A stretch of 64,000 bases of DNA from NCBI GenBank assembly GCA_038049695.1, contig CP142457.1, positions 56,168,501 through 56,232,500 of the forward strand, in the 5' to 3' direction. Below are positions 1 through 12,396 of the stretch, piece after piece (position 1 is the stretch's first letter; each line of letters opens with the position of its first letter). The stretch comes from Cinnamomum chago. Its lineage: Eukaryota; Streptophyta; Magnoliopsida; Laurales; Lauraceae. A program made the position numbers and the translations under genes. Below the pieces are notes generated by a model, which worked only from the letters and a program-made list of their open reading frames with translations, made no database searches and was not told where the DNA came from.

Positions 1-1577
1 TATCCCTTTACTTTGTATATCACTTACTCGGAATTTTCTTTTATCCACACGAAAAAGAAGAAGAAGAAGAAGATATTTTGCATATGAAAATTCATTAGTG
101 TAGTGGTGAAAACGAATTGACAATTTTTGAGATGCCATGAGTTCAAATCCTCCCTAACAAATCCAACCCTACCCTCCATGGGTACACGTTTTTGCATGGG
201 GTTTTCTTAAGAAACAACAAGGATATAGATTAACTAGGCCTACCAATAATAATAATAAAGTTGTAGTCACAATCAAACCCTTTTGGATAAGTAGGGTTTT
301 GGCGATCCTTCTGAATATTTTACTCCAGTTTTACGGGGGCATTTGTCATGAGAATTCTTACAATTGTTTTATTCAATTCTCTCTGATCCAGAGTTAGCCG
401 GCCATTGATATTTATATTTGTAGATGTGGTTTGAGATTCTCTTCTTCCCAACCTATTCATCATCAGACAAATAATTAATAAGTTGATTTTGGTTGGTTTT
501 TACAAAGGCCTCATGGTTGAGAACCCAGTGGTCCAACAATGGAAGGAGGGTGAGAGAAATGGTTATCCTTAATTTGGGGACACACCAAATTTCAAATCCA
601 AATTAGAGTTAGAAATGATCAAGACAAGGCCCACCCCAAGATGAACGGCAAAGAGAGAGAGAAAAAAAAATAGGGATGATCCAACAGTGAGGACACCCCC
701 TCATAATTCTGGTGGCATAGAGTCACCATAGTGGACAGTGGTGTGTGTGAGGGCAACATGATCATAGGTGGGCCCCAAAGGATTCTAATCTATGCAGGCC
801 GCCCATATAGGCTAGCTATGAAGAGAAGCAAACCCATCAAGATGGATTGGGCCCAATTACACATGTATCATCATCAGAGACATGATCTTGACCGTCCATC
901 AGATGGTCTCTCCAGGGAAAGTGATAAAGATAAGGACACTCTTAACAGAGGTAGAATAACTGACCTTTCAAATTGGAACATGGTTGAGCTCTGTAGGCAA
1001 CAACTAATGCTAATAGGATCTTGCACAAACTCGATCAATTTATTAATCAGCTTAAGAATTTACCCCCGAACCAAGCCTCACATTTAAAATGATCTCATCA
1101 ACCTGAACCTTTATTAACTAATTGGGTTTGGAATGGGTTGGCCTGTCAGGGGCCAGTCAATTGGGATGGGCTTAGAAGTCAAATAGCAAACTTGGGGACT
1201 TTAACGCCAATCCAACCCAATTGCTGATTGGGTCAGAAATGTCAAACTGAACCTGGCACAAAAATATAAAGGGTTACTTGGTCAGGTTCAGGCTAGGTTG
1301 GTGGGCTGGTTCCAGGATAACAACCCCTAGCCCTAGCTTGGAAGCATTTATATAAAAAGGTTAGTCCTTGGGAGTCGACCTAGTTCTGACCCGTTCACCA
1401 TTCAAACCTCAAGTTTGGACGAATATTTATTGTTGCAACTGGGCTAGGCAGCAAGGCCTGTGGATCTGAGTTTTAGAGCTCATAAGCAGGTGTAGGGTTC
1501 TCTTTTGGCCCTATAACTAATAGCCCGACTCACTGACGGGTCTTGGCCCTTTAGAATAGATGTAATACAACACCTAA
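1..1577. other. Intergenic, mostly unassigned
   Basis: No credible gene is visible. An AAG microsatellite lies at about 50-72. A tRNA-like SINE head at about 90-235 is listed separately. From about 1100 to 1560 the sequence is rich in words such as GGGTTGG and GGGCTGG. Similar texture returns at 7.9-8.3 kb and 18.8-19.2 kb, suggesting an old dispersed repeat I cannot name. The 118-codon open frame at 731-1087 shows no recognisable domain. Confidence 0.5.
85..235 (+). repeat. tRNA-derived SINE-like head
   Basis: An A-box-like word, TAGTGTAGTGG, lies at 96-106. A B-box-like word, AGTTCAAATCC, lies at 140-150. The order and the 44-bp spacing fit an internal RNA polymerase III promoter of a tRNA-derived SINE. 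No clear A-rich tail or target-site duplication was found, so the borders are approximate. It cannot fold as an intact tRNA gene. Confidence 0.35.
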
Positions 1578-1951
1578 GAGCATCTCCAAGAGACATGCCA
1601 AATCCAAGGTGGACATGCCACATGGGATTTTTTTCATGAATTTTCACTCCAACAACTATGCCAAAAATGAGGTGGCATTTGGCATATGGGAGTGAAATGC
1701 CAAATTTGACATGTGAAAAAGTGAAATGCCAAATTACATTTTACATTATTTATTCCAAATGGACTATTGTCAATGAGTTGAGTTTAATATATAAAAAAGT
1801 TAAAATAATAATAATAATAAAATATTACATTTGATATATTGGGTGGAATATACTCCAATAGAGATGTCAAATTGTAAATGGTCAATTTGCCACATAAGTC
1901 TTCATTTTCAAAATAGCATCTCCAAATTTAACATCACTCTTGGAGATGTTC
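1578..1951. mobile_element. PIF/Harbinger (Tourist)-like MITE
   Basis: The terminal inverted repeats are GAGCATCTCCAAGAG on the left and CTCTTGGAGATGTTC on the right. The element is flanked by the 3-bp direct repeat TAA (1575-1577 and 1952-1954). A TAA/TTA duplication and a terminus of this type fit PIF/Harbinger-derived MITEs. The 374-bp body is AT-rich and repeats words like ATGCCAAAT and TGTCAAATT. It has no transposase ORF and is non-autonomous. Confidence 0.75.
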
Positions 1952-1954
1952 TAA

Positions 1955-3624
1955 GATTTACTAAGGATTCATCTTACCATCCCGCCAGGTGTGAAAGTTT
2001 TGGTGGGAAAATGAGCACATTTACACACTATTTTCACATGTAATCTACTTATATGCTGCGTAAATGATTGCAAACAAATATGATGATGCATAACAATTAC
2101 GCATATAAATTTTTTACATACATGAACGAGTGCAAACAAACGACCCATAAAGGACCAGGTCTAGTACTAGCTCTTTGTACCATTGGCTAGATTCGGCCAT
2201 TAGGTATAGGGCCAAGAACCGATCATGAACAGTCTGGACTTGGACAATGTTTGGCATGGCCTAGATAAGCTAACTGGTGATCCTAATGAACCTAAAAACC
2301 AAGCTCCATCTCTACATGGAAGCTCAATGGGCCTATTTGATCCCCAGGAGCCACGCTTGCACAACATGGAAAAGGTCCATCCACCTTGACCTTCAGTCCC
2401 AACAATCCAAACAATGATATCCTCTCAAGATTCATTTTAATGGAGAAGATTTAATCATTCCTCTTCATTGAAGCAAGACTTACAATATACTCCACACAGA
2501 GTAAGGACTAGCAGTCTCTACCTTGTTTATAGTAGATTGATTGATTGATCACCATGGGCTTGGGCTATTCAGTGATTCAATAATATGGTCCAAAAGAATG
2601 TCCCCTTATTGAGTTGAGGTTTTCTAATTCTATTTGTTCATGGAGATCATTTAGGCTTCCATAACTTGAGTCTGCTTTGGTGGTATGTGTTTGCCCCAGT
2701 AACATATCTCCTTTTTTATGATTTAGCCCAAACATAGGCTGCTAATGGGGTGAAACTGCCTGACCCTAGTTTGGGGTGGATTTTGGCTTTATGTTAGGCC
2801 TAGGGTATGTGTTTGTTTTCTGAATGAATATCTAACTTGGGTCATGGCCTATTGGTGATCAATAATAACCTCGATCGTTATAGGCACAGCTCAGGTAGCT
2901 AAACATAAGGAGATATAGAAGTTTGCAGATAGGTTGGATCTAGCTAGGCCTGAAGGTTGGCCCAAACAGAATGGGCTTCAAAAAAGCTTTCACCTGCCCA
3001 ATTCAGCCCATGACGGCCAACAAAAAATGAACTTGATTGTTCATCAAGTATAGAAGCATAATTTCTCGGCTATTGTAACGGACCCTGATGTTTCAAGCCA
3101 GTCAACCCCACACTACAGTCTTTCACCGAATTTAAGACTTATTTGATAAAAGTATTTGAATTGTAATGTACTATTAACTTTGTATAAAGGCGATTGTGTG
3201 ATGTGAATGACTTGGATCAACTAACGGTGGATCTCCATAATTAAGTGACATAAAATCTCCCATGCATACACCAACAAGTGATGAGTTTTTTTTACCAAAA
3301 GAAAAAAAAAGAAGGGATGAGTTAAGAGTGCCGACTGAGTTCCATGTGCGGAAGTGTTGGAGGAGTGTGCTTGACCGACCGGAAAGAGAATATTAAAAGT
3401 ATTTCTGTTACATCTACTAAAGTCTTGAGGTTTTGGTATAAATGATTAATAGAGAAAATTGAAGTGCTAGCCGCTTTTAGGAATATTGACCATACTTTGA
3501 AAAAAAATTCAAATATTGCAAAACCTCATAATATTTCATTTACTGGAGGACCATTCCCAACTGGTAAGCTTCTGTTTATCTTTGTTGTCTCTTTTCTCAC
3601 CTTTCCTTTCCTTTCTCTCAGCAC
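1955..3624. other. Intergenic, nothing recognised
   Basis: Open frames are short and unlike any family I know. Nothing stands out beyond weak GGCC-containing, plant-repeat-like text at 2150-2400 and 2880-3100. Confidence 0.4.
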
Positions 3625-4074
3625 ATGGAAGCAGAGACAATAAAAGATGTCCTCTTGGATACACCTCCATTAAAGGCTACAACTAAAAGCCTTGTGAGCG
3701 TTTCACATGGGTCTATTGGAATCAATGGTGCTGGACCCATAATAGTATCAGACAATAGTACCAGTAGTCATACCAACCAGCTGGGAACGCATATAATAAT
3801 TGCCATGACAAATGTGAACGTAAACTGCAATGTCCATTCAAGTGGGCCTCGTATCATCGTCAAAGTGGGCCCACATTTCCTTATGCATACACCCAGAACG
3901 GTCATGCTAGGTGGACCGAATTTGGGGACCGGACTTTGGCCCGGTCCCCATGAAGACCACAGGATCCCAGGGGAGTGGCCTTTCTCTTTAAAGGAGTGCA
4001 TGTGGGCATGCACAAATCTCACCGCATGGAAGAGGACATGCGGATTTGGCTTGTGCAAAAGATTACCCCTATGA
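3625..4074 (+). CDS. Doubtful 149-residue ORF
   Basis: The frame opens with a real ATG directly after a long pyrimidine tract ending in CAG, which resembles a splice acceptor or a CT-rich leader. The predicted product has no recognisable domain, signal peptide or membrane segment. The opposite strand is also open for 127 codons, so chance openness in a GC-richer patch is a good explanation. It could be an exon relic. I would not call it a gene without transcript support. Confidence 0.12.
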   Translation: MEAETIKDVLLDTPPLKATTKSLVSVSHGSIGINGAGPIIVSDNSTSSHTNQLGTHIIIAMTNVNVNCNVHSSGPRIIVKVGPHFLMHTPRTVMLGGPNLGTGLWPGPHEDHRIPGEWPFSLKECMWACTNLTAWKRTCGFGLCKRLPL

Positions 4075-4559
4075 GAAATAGGTAATGGGCCCCACCAGAT
4101 AAAAGAGAGTATGGTACTCCTGAAGCTGATGGAATCTACATTTGAATACATATGGTGGTTAAGAATTAAGATTAAAATATATACTATTTGTTGCTCAGTT
4201 TTTTTTTTTTTTTTTAATCGCCCTTAATTTTTATTTTTAACCACCCAACATCTTCAATACCTATGGATTTCAATGAGAACAAAGAGGGCCTAAATTTAAT
4301 TTATAGAGGCGCACATATATGTCACACTTTAATCACAATCGGTGGCAGAAATAGACGGGCAAGGACCCCTAGAAAATGTTTGAGAACGATCTTATTTATT
4401 TAAATGACTCACTTTTTTTCACATAAAACCCCCCTGGAAGGGAATTTTATTGCATCCACTGGATTGATCATAATGATATTTCTTCATGGACTGCTTATTT
4501 GTCAAATAAACTTCTTGTAGAGTATAAATATAAATCTAACCCACCAAATTAGAAAACAT

Positions 4560-5945
4560 TGTGAAACTGGTATCAAGTTTCCTATTGGTATTCTCGATTG
4601 TTGGAATTACTTATTTTTGTAAACATACATGCTTATATAGAAATGAAAAGTATATAATAATAGGGTCTCGTATAAAAAATAATACAAATGATATGGTGCA
4701 TATTCTCCTATTGTAGCTTTTGCGTAAATTGAATCTTTTATCTCTCATGTGATCAATTCAGCCGCTCCGCCTATAATTAAACATCTTTATTGAGTTTCTA
4801 TGTCAAAGTTTTATGGGGTGCTTTGCGTAGGATACATTTTTTAAGACTTAAAAAAGTGAGAGGTTACGATATGCATGTATATGTTAAAAAAAGAAAAAAA
4901 AAACATAATTGTATTGATAGTGGTCAACTTTTTAAAACTATGCTTTGGTTTTTGAATTGATCATATTTAAGATCTTATGGCGTCAATGTTCAAAAATTAG
5001 AAAATAAAATGATATATATAACAATGTACAATTTTATGTGAAATAAAAATAATACAAGTTTAAGGTAAATGTTGTTAAAATTAAAATAAAAAACTTTTCT
5101 TTATAATTCAAGAATAGGTGTAAAAAAAAAGTAAGTTTTTTTTTTTCAACTCCAAGTAATGCTAGATTGTCATAATATATAAGTAAACAAAAAGTAATCG
5201 AATTCAAAATAGAAGTCTATTATTACCAATGTATCTTAATTAAGACTTAAAGACCAGGGGCACATTTGTGTTATGTCCATGGGATACCTTCAAGATTGAT
5301 TTCTTGTGAAAAACACAATTAAATTTTATAAAAAAGGAGAAGATAGTAATTATAACAATAATAATTAAGAAAATAAAAAAATGAAAATAGAGTAGATAAA
5401 TCTAAAGTGAACTCCTCCAAGTCATAAAGCACTTTCAAAATAAAATAGGTATAGTCCTTGATCAACTTTTCTATTAATATTTTCAAACATTGGAACTTTA
5501 CATATTGTAAACATACACATTTATATAGAAACGACCCTAAGTATAACCTAGTTTAACTACTCATGCTTGAAGCACATGCATGTCTTTGCATCAACAAATA
5601 AAATAAATTAGTCATAGTAGTACTTATATGGGTTATTATTTAAAAACTATATTTAGTTTTATAGATTGATTAGTTAATCTATCGATAACTCAGTGATGAT
5701 GCACCTCGATCCCTTCCACATAAACAACCAATAATCAACGCATTGATGAACATGCGGGAGATGTGTGATATTAGCAAAGAATTAAAAAACTGATCGCAAT
5801 TAAAAGTTGTTTTGGATCAATGTTAACAAAATAAAAGTTGTAAAGTAATAAACCAAATTAAATTTTTATGTGAAATAAAAAAGAAAGTTAGATTTGAGAT
5901 GATCAAAACCCAAATTGTATAGTACTCAAAATGAGATCTATTATA
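4560..5945 (+). repeat. Diverged direct duplication
   Basis: Two AT-rich blocks share a series of words in the same order. GTAAACATACA followed by TTATATAGAAA occurs near 4619 and 5510. TTTATGTGAAATAAAAA occurs near 5032 and 5864. Text resembling TCAAAATAGAAGTCTATTAT occurs near 5203 and 5926. The offset drifts from about 890 to about 830 bp, indicating an old duplication with indels. No coding potential is visible. Confidence 0.45.
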
Positions 5946-5999
5946 TATAATAATAATTTGAGTTTGAAAGGACCCTTCAACCGTTTGGGTCAAAACAGT

Positions 6000-8825
6000 C
6001 TCTCAATTGGGACCATTGGAATGGGTCAGCTCAAATGAGCTTCCCAAAATTGAGGTCTTTGAATGACCAAGTCCACAGAGCATCCCAGTTCCAGTACAAA
6101 CCAATCTCACTGGTTAGGAGGTGCCTTTTAAGACACTAAATTATCATCAAACACGAGGCAATAGTTTACCATGTATTAAATAGGCACTACTCATAGTCAA
6201 AATGGCAATGTTTTAAAAATCCAATCGGCTTTGAACGGATGAAGGTAAGGTTTGGTCAAACCTGGCTCAATTGTCAGTTCATTTTCATCATTTTTGTGAC
6301 ATTAGCATTACATCATAATCCAATAACAAAACAAAAGTTTCTATGCACTTGTTAGTAGAAAGAAAGGGTACTGGAGATGCCCCCATTAAATTCAAATAGT
6401 CAATGAAACATCTTCAACTTTGTTACCAACATGTTAAATCTTAGTCTAATTAGAGTAGAGCCAACCAAATAGTATAGATTCATTGCCAATTTTTGTGTAT
6501 AATTAAAAGAAAGAGCTGACCATGGAGAGAATCAAATGTAAATCTCATTTACTTTCTAATGATAGTCCCTAGTCCTTTGAAGTAAATTTAAGGCCTTGTG
6601 ATAATACAACTAGAGAAGGTAATTACGATCGATCTTAATTTAAATAGGAGACCATTTTTTCCCATCTATGTAAGTTGCCCCAATGTTTTGAGTCCCATGG
6701 CAACATTGAGTATAATTTCCCCCCTTGTTAGCAATATAAAGTAGAAATGTGAAACCATAGACTATCAATCAGCATATTATCAAATGCCAAATGGGCACAT
6801 TTTTTTTCCACTGCAGAAGGTTTTGAAGACATCATTGGATGGCCCCTCAGGTGATTACCCAACCATTGACCCCTTCACATAAGCAAAACTCTCAGGGCTC
6901 CAAGTTACAATGCAGACCTCGGGTGGAGAATCTTATAATGGCTCTTATTATAGGCGTGGATGCCATGGACCATTGAGCCGCACACTCAAGCACGTGGAAA
7001 ATTCATGCAGAGCATGCCATCCACCAAGATGATGACAACATGCCCACTCTCATGGAATGGAGAGAGACACCAACTATACTCTGCTTTTACATAGAGAGAG
7101 ATGGTTGGCTAAAACCAATCCAAACCCTCAATCTCATGTCAAGATTTGACCACGACGAAGAAACAATCATAACCATTAATTTCAGGCACTCATTTTGGAT
7201 ATTAGTGTGGTGTAGTTTATTGAGAATAAATATCTACTTATGTTAGGCCCATTCTCTATTTTGGCTGAAGTGGTACAACTAGATTCAATCTAATCCCTTC
7301 ATGCATGCACTTAATTATAAGTTGGCATTAATCCCAATTTGACATTGATTAAACTATTGTTCATCACAATTACAAAAAAAAAAAAAAAAACTAAATAATT
7401 TTCATCACGACCATCATCAGATGTGTATTCCATTAATTGGAGTTGGTTAAAAGGGTTTCGTTTGGACTTAAGAAAGAAAGGAAAAGAAAAATCAAGATTA
7501 CAAAACCCACGTAATTGTTACAGACTTGAACGTAAGGTCTCTCTGGTATATATGCTTGTAAGAAAATGAGAAATTGTCAACCTAAAATATGATGATACAT
7601 GCTAGATAATGACACTTTCTAATTACGAAATGATACATGCCTACACAGTGATAACTTTGCATGACACATGTCCTAGTTGATTTTGCTTTTTCTCCTTCCT
7701 CTTTGCCTATTTAAACATCATGCTCTATATAATTTCAAATAATTGGATTTCTTTCCTAATCACTTTGTATAATGCATTGAGAAGGGGTGAGAAATGGGTC
7801 AACTCAATAGGTGAGGTTCATCATTTGGAGCCACACCCATATTGAATTATTATTATTATTTTCTGAAACAGCTCAGATATTCCAACATGCACCTAGTGTT
7901 GGTCAACCAAAATCGACCCGTATTTACTCACAAGTCACAACTCATACAAGTCAACTCGAACTAACCCACATAACCCACATGTGGTACAAGCACAGTCCAC
8001 CCAAGCACAACCCAAGCCAAACGTTAATTCAAGAAATATATGAGGTCCATAACCCAATTTTCGAGTTGGGCTAAGGTCCATTAACATTTTTCCAGCCCAT
8101 GCATTGAGCCAAACCATCTAAATTATAGCCCATTTGTAAATTCTATCGTTTTAAGAACTATATAGGTCAATCTTTTTTGCAGGTCAATTATGGATTAAAT
8201 TTGTAAACCTTGTGATCGACTCATATTCATACAAGGTTGGAAAAACCAAACTTGTGACTATTTATGTTTTATCCAAGTTGGGCTGGATTTGTTTAGTCAA
8301 ATACAGGCTTAATTAGCAAGGTTCTGTCAAGTTTTGCCACCCGCAACTGTATGATTTGATCTCCTCCTTTCTTTAGACCCTTTCACTATGTATTCCATTC
8401 TAATGTTTTCCTTTTTTCTTTGCTAATAAAAAGAGATTTATCAAACAAACAAAACAGATTACAAGAGCAGATTACATGCACTCAAAAGAAAAAAAAAACC
8501 ACATTAAATCTAATTAGTAAAGAACTTACACCATTTATAACTAGTTAACTTTGAGGTCTTTGAATTAGGAGTGAGAGAAGGAAACTTTTTTCTTTCACTC
8601 ATATCTGAGAAATTATATGAGAGGCAGCTTTAATAAAAATTTAATAAATCTACATGTAATCTTATTGATTAGTAAGCAATCATGTGGGCCATGGCCTTCT
8701 TCCAATTGGTCCAGCATACAAATCCTCCCAATGAAGGTAAAGACAAAAAACTTTATAGCCTCCTTATTACCTTGAGCTCCCACTCTCATCAGCCATGTGT
8801 CCTAATCATCACATCTTCCATCCCA
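6000..8825. other. Intergenic, AT-rich
   Basis: No gene is supported. A long A-run lies near 7374-7390. At about 7890-8340 the text is dominated by words such as CAACCC, GGGTTG and GGGCTGG, like the dispersed repeat texture near 1.1-1.5 kb. The short open frames at 7040, 7811 and 7935 show no family resemblance. Confidence 0.4.
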
Positions 8826-8836
8826 ACCGTCCAGCT

Positions 8837-9210
8837 GCTGCCACGTATCCCAATGACCCATGGCTGGACCACCAATGACGTGGTCCCCACCCTACCACAT
8901 ACAGAGGGAGAGTCATCTGGAAGCGTCCGGCTACTTGTCCCCTATATTGATGACAGGACCGACCGTCTACTGACACGTGTAGGGCTCGGCACAGTGAAAA
9001 GCTGTCACTCTGCCAGCTGTCACATTTCGACTGTCGCATCCGCATAGGCCGGAGCAGAACCCTAGGAGAGGAGAATTTTTTGGAACCGACGATGTACGTA
9101 CACGTGTCAGTCTCGCGGTTGGATCCTTTGTCACCAAGCCTTCCACTGGGACGCTGCCACGTGGCTATGGAGGACATGGCGAAGGGTCTCGTTCGTCCGA
9201 CGCGTCACTG
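8837..9210. promoter_or_regulatory. ACGT/G-box cluster
   Basis: Three CACGTG cores lie at 8974-8979, 9101-9106 and 9158-9163. Further ACGT cores are CCACGTA (8841-8847) and ACGTGG (8878-8883). The stretch is clearly GC-richer than its surroundings. Such clusters bind bZIP and bHLH factors and mark abscisic-acid or light-responsive promoters. A TATAAA word on the minus strand near 8750-8757 would suit leftward transcription, but no coding gene follows on either side. Long open frames on both strands here (8682-9047 plus, 8809-9177 minus) look like by-products of base composition. Confidence 0.35.
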
Positions 9211-10899
9211 TTTCGGGGCAGACATTCTCTGCCTGCGTTTGGTATTCTCTCATGAGAGGAAATGATTGCATGAGCCTTTTGCTGGTCCCACTGGTCCTTT
9301 TTCTGTGGGGCCCACTGCTGATTCGGACCTGTTACATGATTGGAGAATTAGTGTTTGGGTTATGTGCTTTAAATGCTCCCAGGGTTCCTCTAAAATTGTG
9401 CTGAAAATAATGTGGAGAAAGGGGGGTTTAACCAGCAGTGAAAATGCACCCCCTTTCTTTTTACTTTTGCCACTATCTGGTTAAGTCCTATCTGTCTATC
9501 TATGATTTGAACAGGACTAATTATCATCCATCATCAGATAAGCCTTTCAGATTTCAGGAAAAAAGTGAGCTTTTACATATGGTAAAAAAGGGGCAGAAAG
9601 GATTAGCAAGCTGTAGATTAAAGCTGTAAAAAAGGGGCAGAAAGGATTTGAAACTATGTTTGGCACTGGAGGATGAAACAACATTAAGCTGAGGGTTGAA
9701 ACCTCAAACTGTGCAATGTGGGTGGAAGTCAGAAGTGAACTTATTATCTCATGGGTACAAAACAGTGTTTACTTTTAACTAGATGGACACCCACAACTAA
9801 GGTAGAGATTTGTTGTCCCATCTTGGAGATTTCACTCCATCCAGGCTTGGGTTACTATCACATTGATCATGTGAAGCACATACTTTGAGTGATTTTTCCG
9901 AATAGTATCATTGTAATTTAAAATATCGCTCGAGATTAAAATATGGCAAAATAATTTGGAATAAACAAAAATATTAAAACCTACAAAATTGTTTTAAATA
10001 GTAATTCATATTTATTTATTATTTTCAAACTAACAAAAAATAAATCTATATTTCTCGACACTGCTCCAATAATTTCTCGGGAAATTAACCCCTTAAAACT
10101 GAAACTAATACTCTTTTCAAGATGATAGTTTTTCAAGAAAGATATTCGTATCAATTCATAAAAAGTTGGCCAAAAACTCATAAAAAGGGAAAAAGTGATT
10201 TTGAGTAATTTTGACGTGGGCTTCATCCATTGGTGGACCCATGATTCTCACTTGAGATAGGTGAACCCAAATAGATAGTTGGGTTATGGGGCCATACTCC
10301 ATATTTTTATATGGATTGTGGGGGCAGACCTATGATTTTTATGTAAAATTTGGAAGCGGAGTATCCAAAGTTTTTATATGAGTTTTGGAAGCGGACCCAT
10401 ATCCGCTAGGGGGCAACCACCCCGAAGACCATATATGTAGGGCCGACCCTTGGGTCTTCATCGATAGACTTGCAAAATTCAACTCATTTCTAATCTATTC
10501 CTTTACCAATTATGGGTTCCCAATCGAATAAAATGATAGAATCTCAACGTCTAAGTGTTCACCTTGCAGAAGACCAACTCCCACAAATTGAAAACAAAGT
10601 AGTGGTGGAAGCATGGTTGGGAAACTCTCCGAGTTGACTCTTATTTCTCCCAAGTCATCTCTTTTTTACTAATGATCGAGTCAAAAATAGAAGAGACTCG
10701 GCCGAGTCATCTCATTTTAATAAGTTGTCTACATTATGAATCATTTAATAAAAAAATCTAATTTTAAATAATTAAAATTTACTTAGAAGTAATTATGCAG
10801 GAGGCTTGGAGTTAGTAATTTAAAAATAATAACCAGAATGTAATTTGAGATTTATATTTGATATTTTACTTTCAATATTTGAACTAACAAATTATATAA
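9211..10899. other. Intergenic with a short direct repeat
   Basis: A 23-bp word containing AAAAGGGGCAGAAAGGATT occurs at 9582-9604 and again at 9626-9648, a 44-bp step. Nothing else is recognised. The 10.2-10.5 kb part repeats the phrase TTTTTATATG near GGAAGCGGA words and may be a decayed repeat. Confidence 0.4.
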
Positions 10900-12061
10900 G
10901 AGAGATGCTTCTATGAAAGTGACCCTCATGATACTATGAGAGTAAGGATAGGGGTCCTTACATTCATATCATATGTCAACAGCCTAAATACGAGGGCTCC
11001 CACCATTTACTCTCATAGTATCGTGAGCATGGTTTAAAATCTCGGTCTCTGTCGCGGTATCGGTCGGGCTGAAAAACCGATATGATATCGGTATCGGTCG
11101 CGGATATCGGTCCGTCGCAGTCTTCGCGGTGTGAATTTTTTTTAATAAAAAAAAATTCGCAAAAATATTCAAAAAATCCAGAATGTTAGAAAATGCTGGA
11201 AAATAATATTTTTTTTCATTAGTAACAACAATAAATTAAAATCTCGATCACCTTAAGTTATGAGTCCTGTCTGTGTCGTGGTTTGCTGTCTTCTCCAGTA
11301 TTTCATATAATGCAACTATTATTGATACTCATGATCAATTTATTAGTGTAAAATATAAGAAAATAAATATAACATAATAATTATCTATACATTATTAATA
11401 AGCTATTAGTATTTATTATTTAGTATCGTAAATACTGAACCAATTTTTTTTTACAAGTAGAAGATTTAAAAAAAATAAAACCATTTTTTACACCCAAAAT
11501 CATGTTCATAAGTAGATCTAGCATGAAAGTGCGTAGATCTAAGTGAATAACACAAAACAAACCCAAAAATGACATGCCAATGATCGTTTCATTCATTTCT
11601 ATGCTTTATCTAAAAATAAAAAATAAAAAACATATAATAGTAAAAATAAGGAAGTTAATTTGATTTTCTCTTACTAAATAAAATGATTTCTTCAAAAAAT
11701 AGTATTGGAAGTTGGAAATATATAAGAGAATGAGTTATGGAGACATGGTTGCTTTAAGGAGATGAGGGAAGAGGAGAAGAAAATGGAAAAATAGGAAAAA
11801 AATTACAAAAAATCAAGGTTTTTTAACATTACTTCATCTGAAAATATCGGCCGAGATATCCGCAATATCGGCCGAGATATCAGTAAAATCGATATTTTGA
11901 CCATCTCGGCCGATATTGGCCGATATTTTGCCGAACTCGTATCGCTGCAAAATATCGTCGCGGTATCGGCCGATACCGGTTCATATCGGCCGATATGAAC
12001 CGGTATTGGCCGAGATTTTAAACCATGATCGTGAGAGTAACTCTCACAAGAACATCTCACT
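10900..12061. mobile_element. ~150-bp MITE split by nested insertion
   Basis: The left arm (from about 10900, GAGAGATGCTTCTATGA) and the right arm (to about 12061, AACATCTCAC) are inverted copies. Both contain the inverted word ACTATGAGAGTAA. Removing the 1000-bp inner element and one 8-bp duplication leaves about 154 bp. The core near 10955-11005 (CTTACATTCATATC, then CGAGGGCTCCCACC) aligns with the core of the intact MITE at 33175-33324, so both belong to one family. Its own target-site duplication is unclear, which leaves the superfamily open. Confidence 0.65.
11028..12027. mobile_element. hAT-like non-autonomous element, 1000 bp
   Basis: Perfect 18-bp terminal inverted repeats (CATGGTTTAAAATCTCGG) lie at both ends. 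They are flanked by the 8-bp direct repeat ATCGTGAG at 11020-11027 and 12028-12035. An 8-bp duplication is typical of hAT transposons. Both subterminal zones are dense in CGGCCGATA, TATCGG and related words (11040-11125 and 11840-12010), as expected for transposase-binding repeats. The middle is AT-rich and has no transposase ORF, so it would need a transposase supplied in trans. Confidence 0.75.
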
Positions 12062-12396
12062 CTATTTATATAATATGTAATATTTTCTTTTATTTTCCTT
12101 ATTATAGTAATTTTCTTGCATATATAAATTTATTAATTTGAATTAATTATCATTAATGCATGTAAATAAATGTAGTTTTATATTTTACAAGCAATGGATT
12201 TTATTTTTAAATATTATTTGAATTATTTTTTTAAAAGTCGTACTCTCCTGAGTCTTTGTGTGGGCTCTATTGGATTCATTTTTTTCAAATTGAACTAGTC
12301 GAGTCCTAGTCACGAGTTCTCCAACCTTGGGTGGAAGCATACCGCATTTTATATATGACCTATATGATACTTATAGACATCCACCAATTGTGGACG

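Noticed and set aside
8682..9177. Overlapping 121- and 122-codon frames on opposite strands as genes
   Set aside because: Openness on both strands in a GC-richer, ACGT-rich island is better explained by composition. There are no domains.
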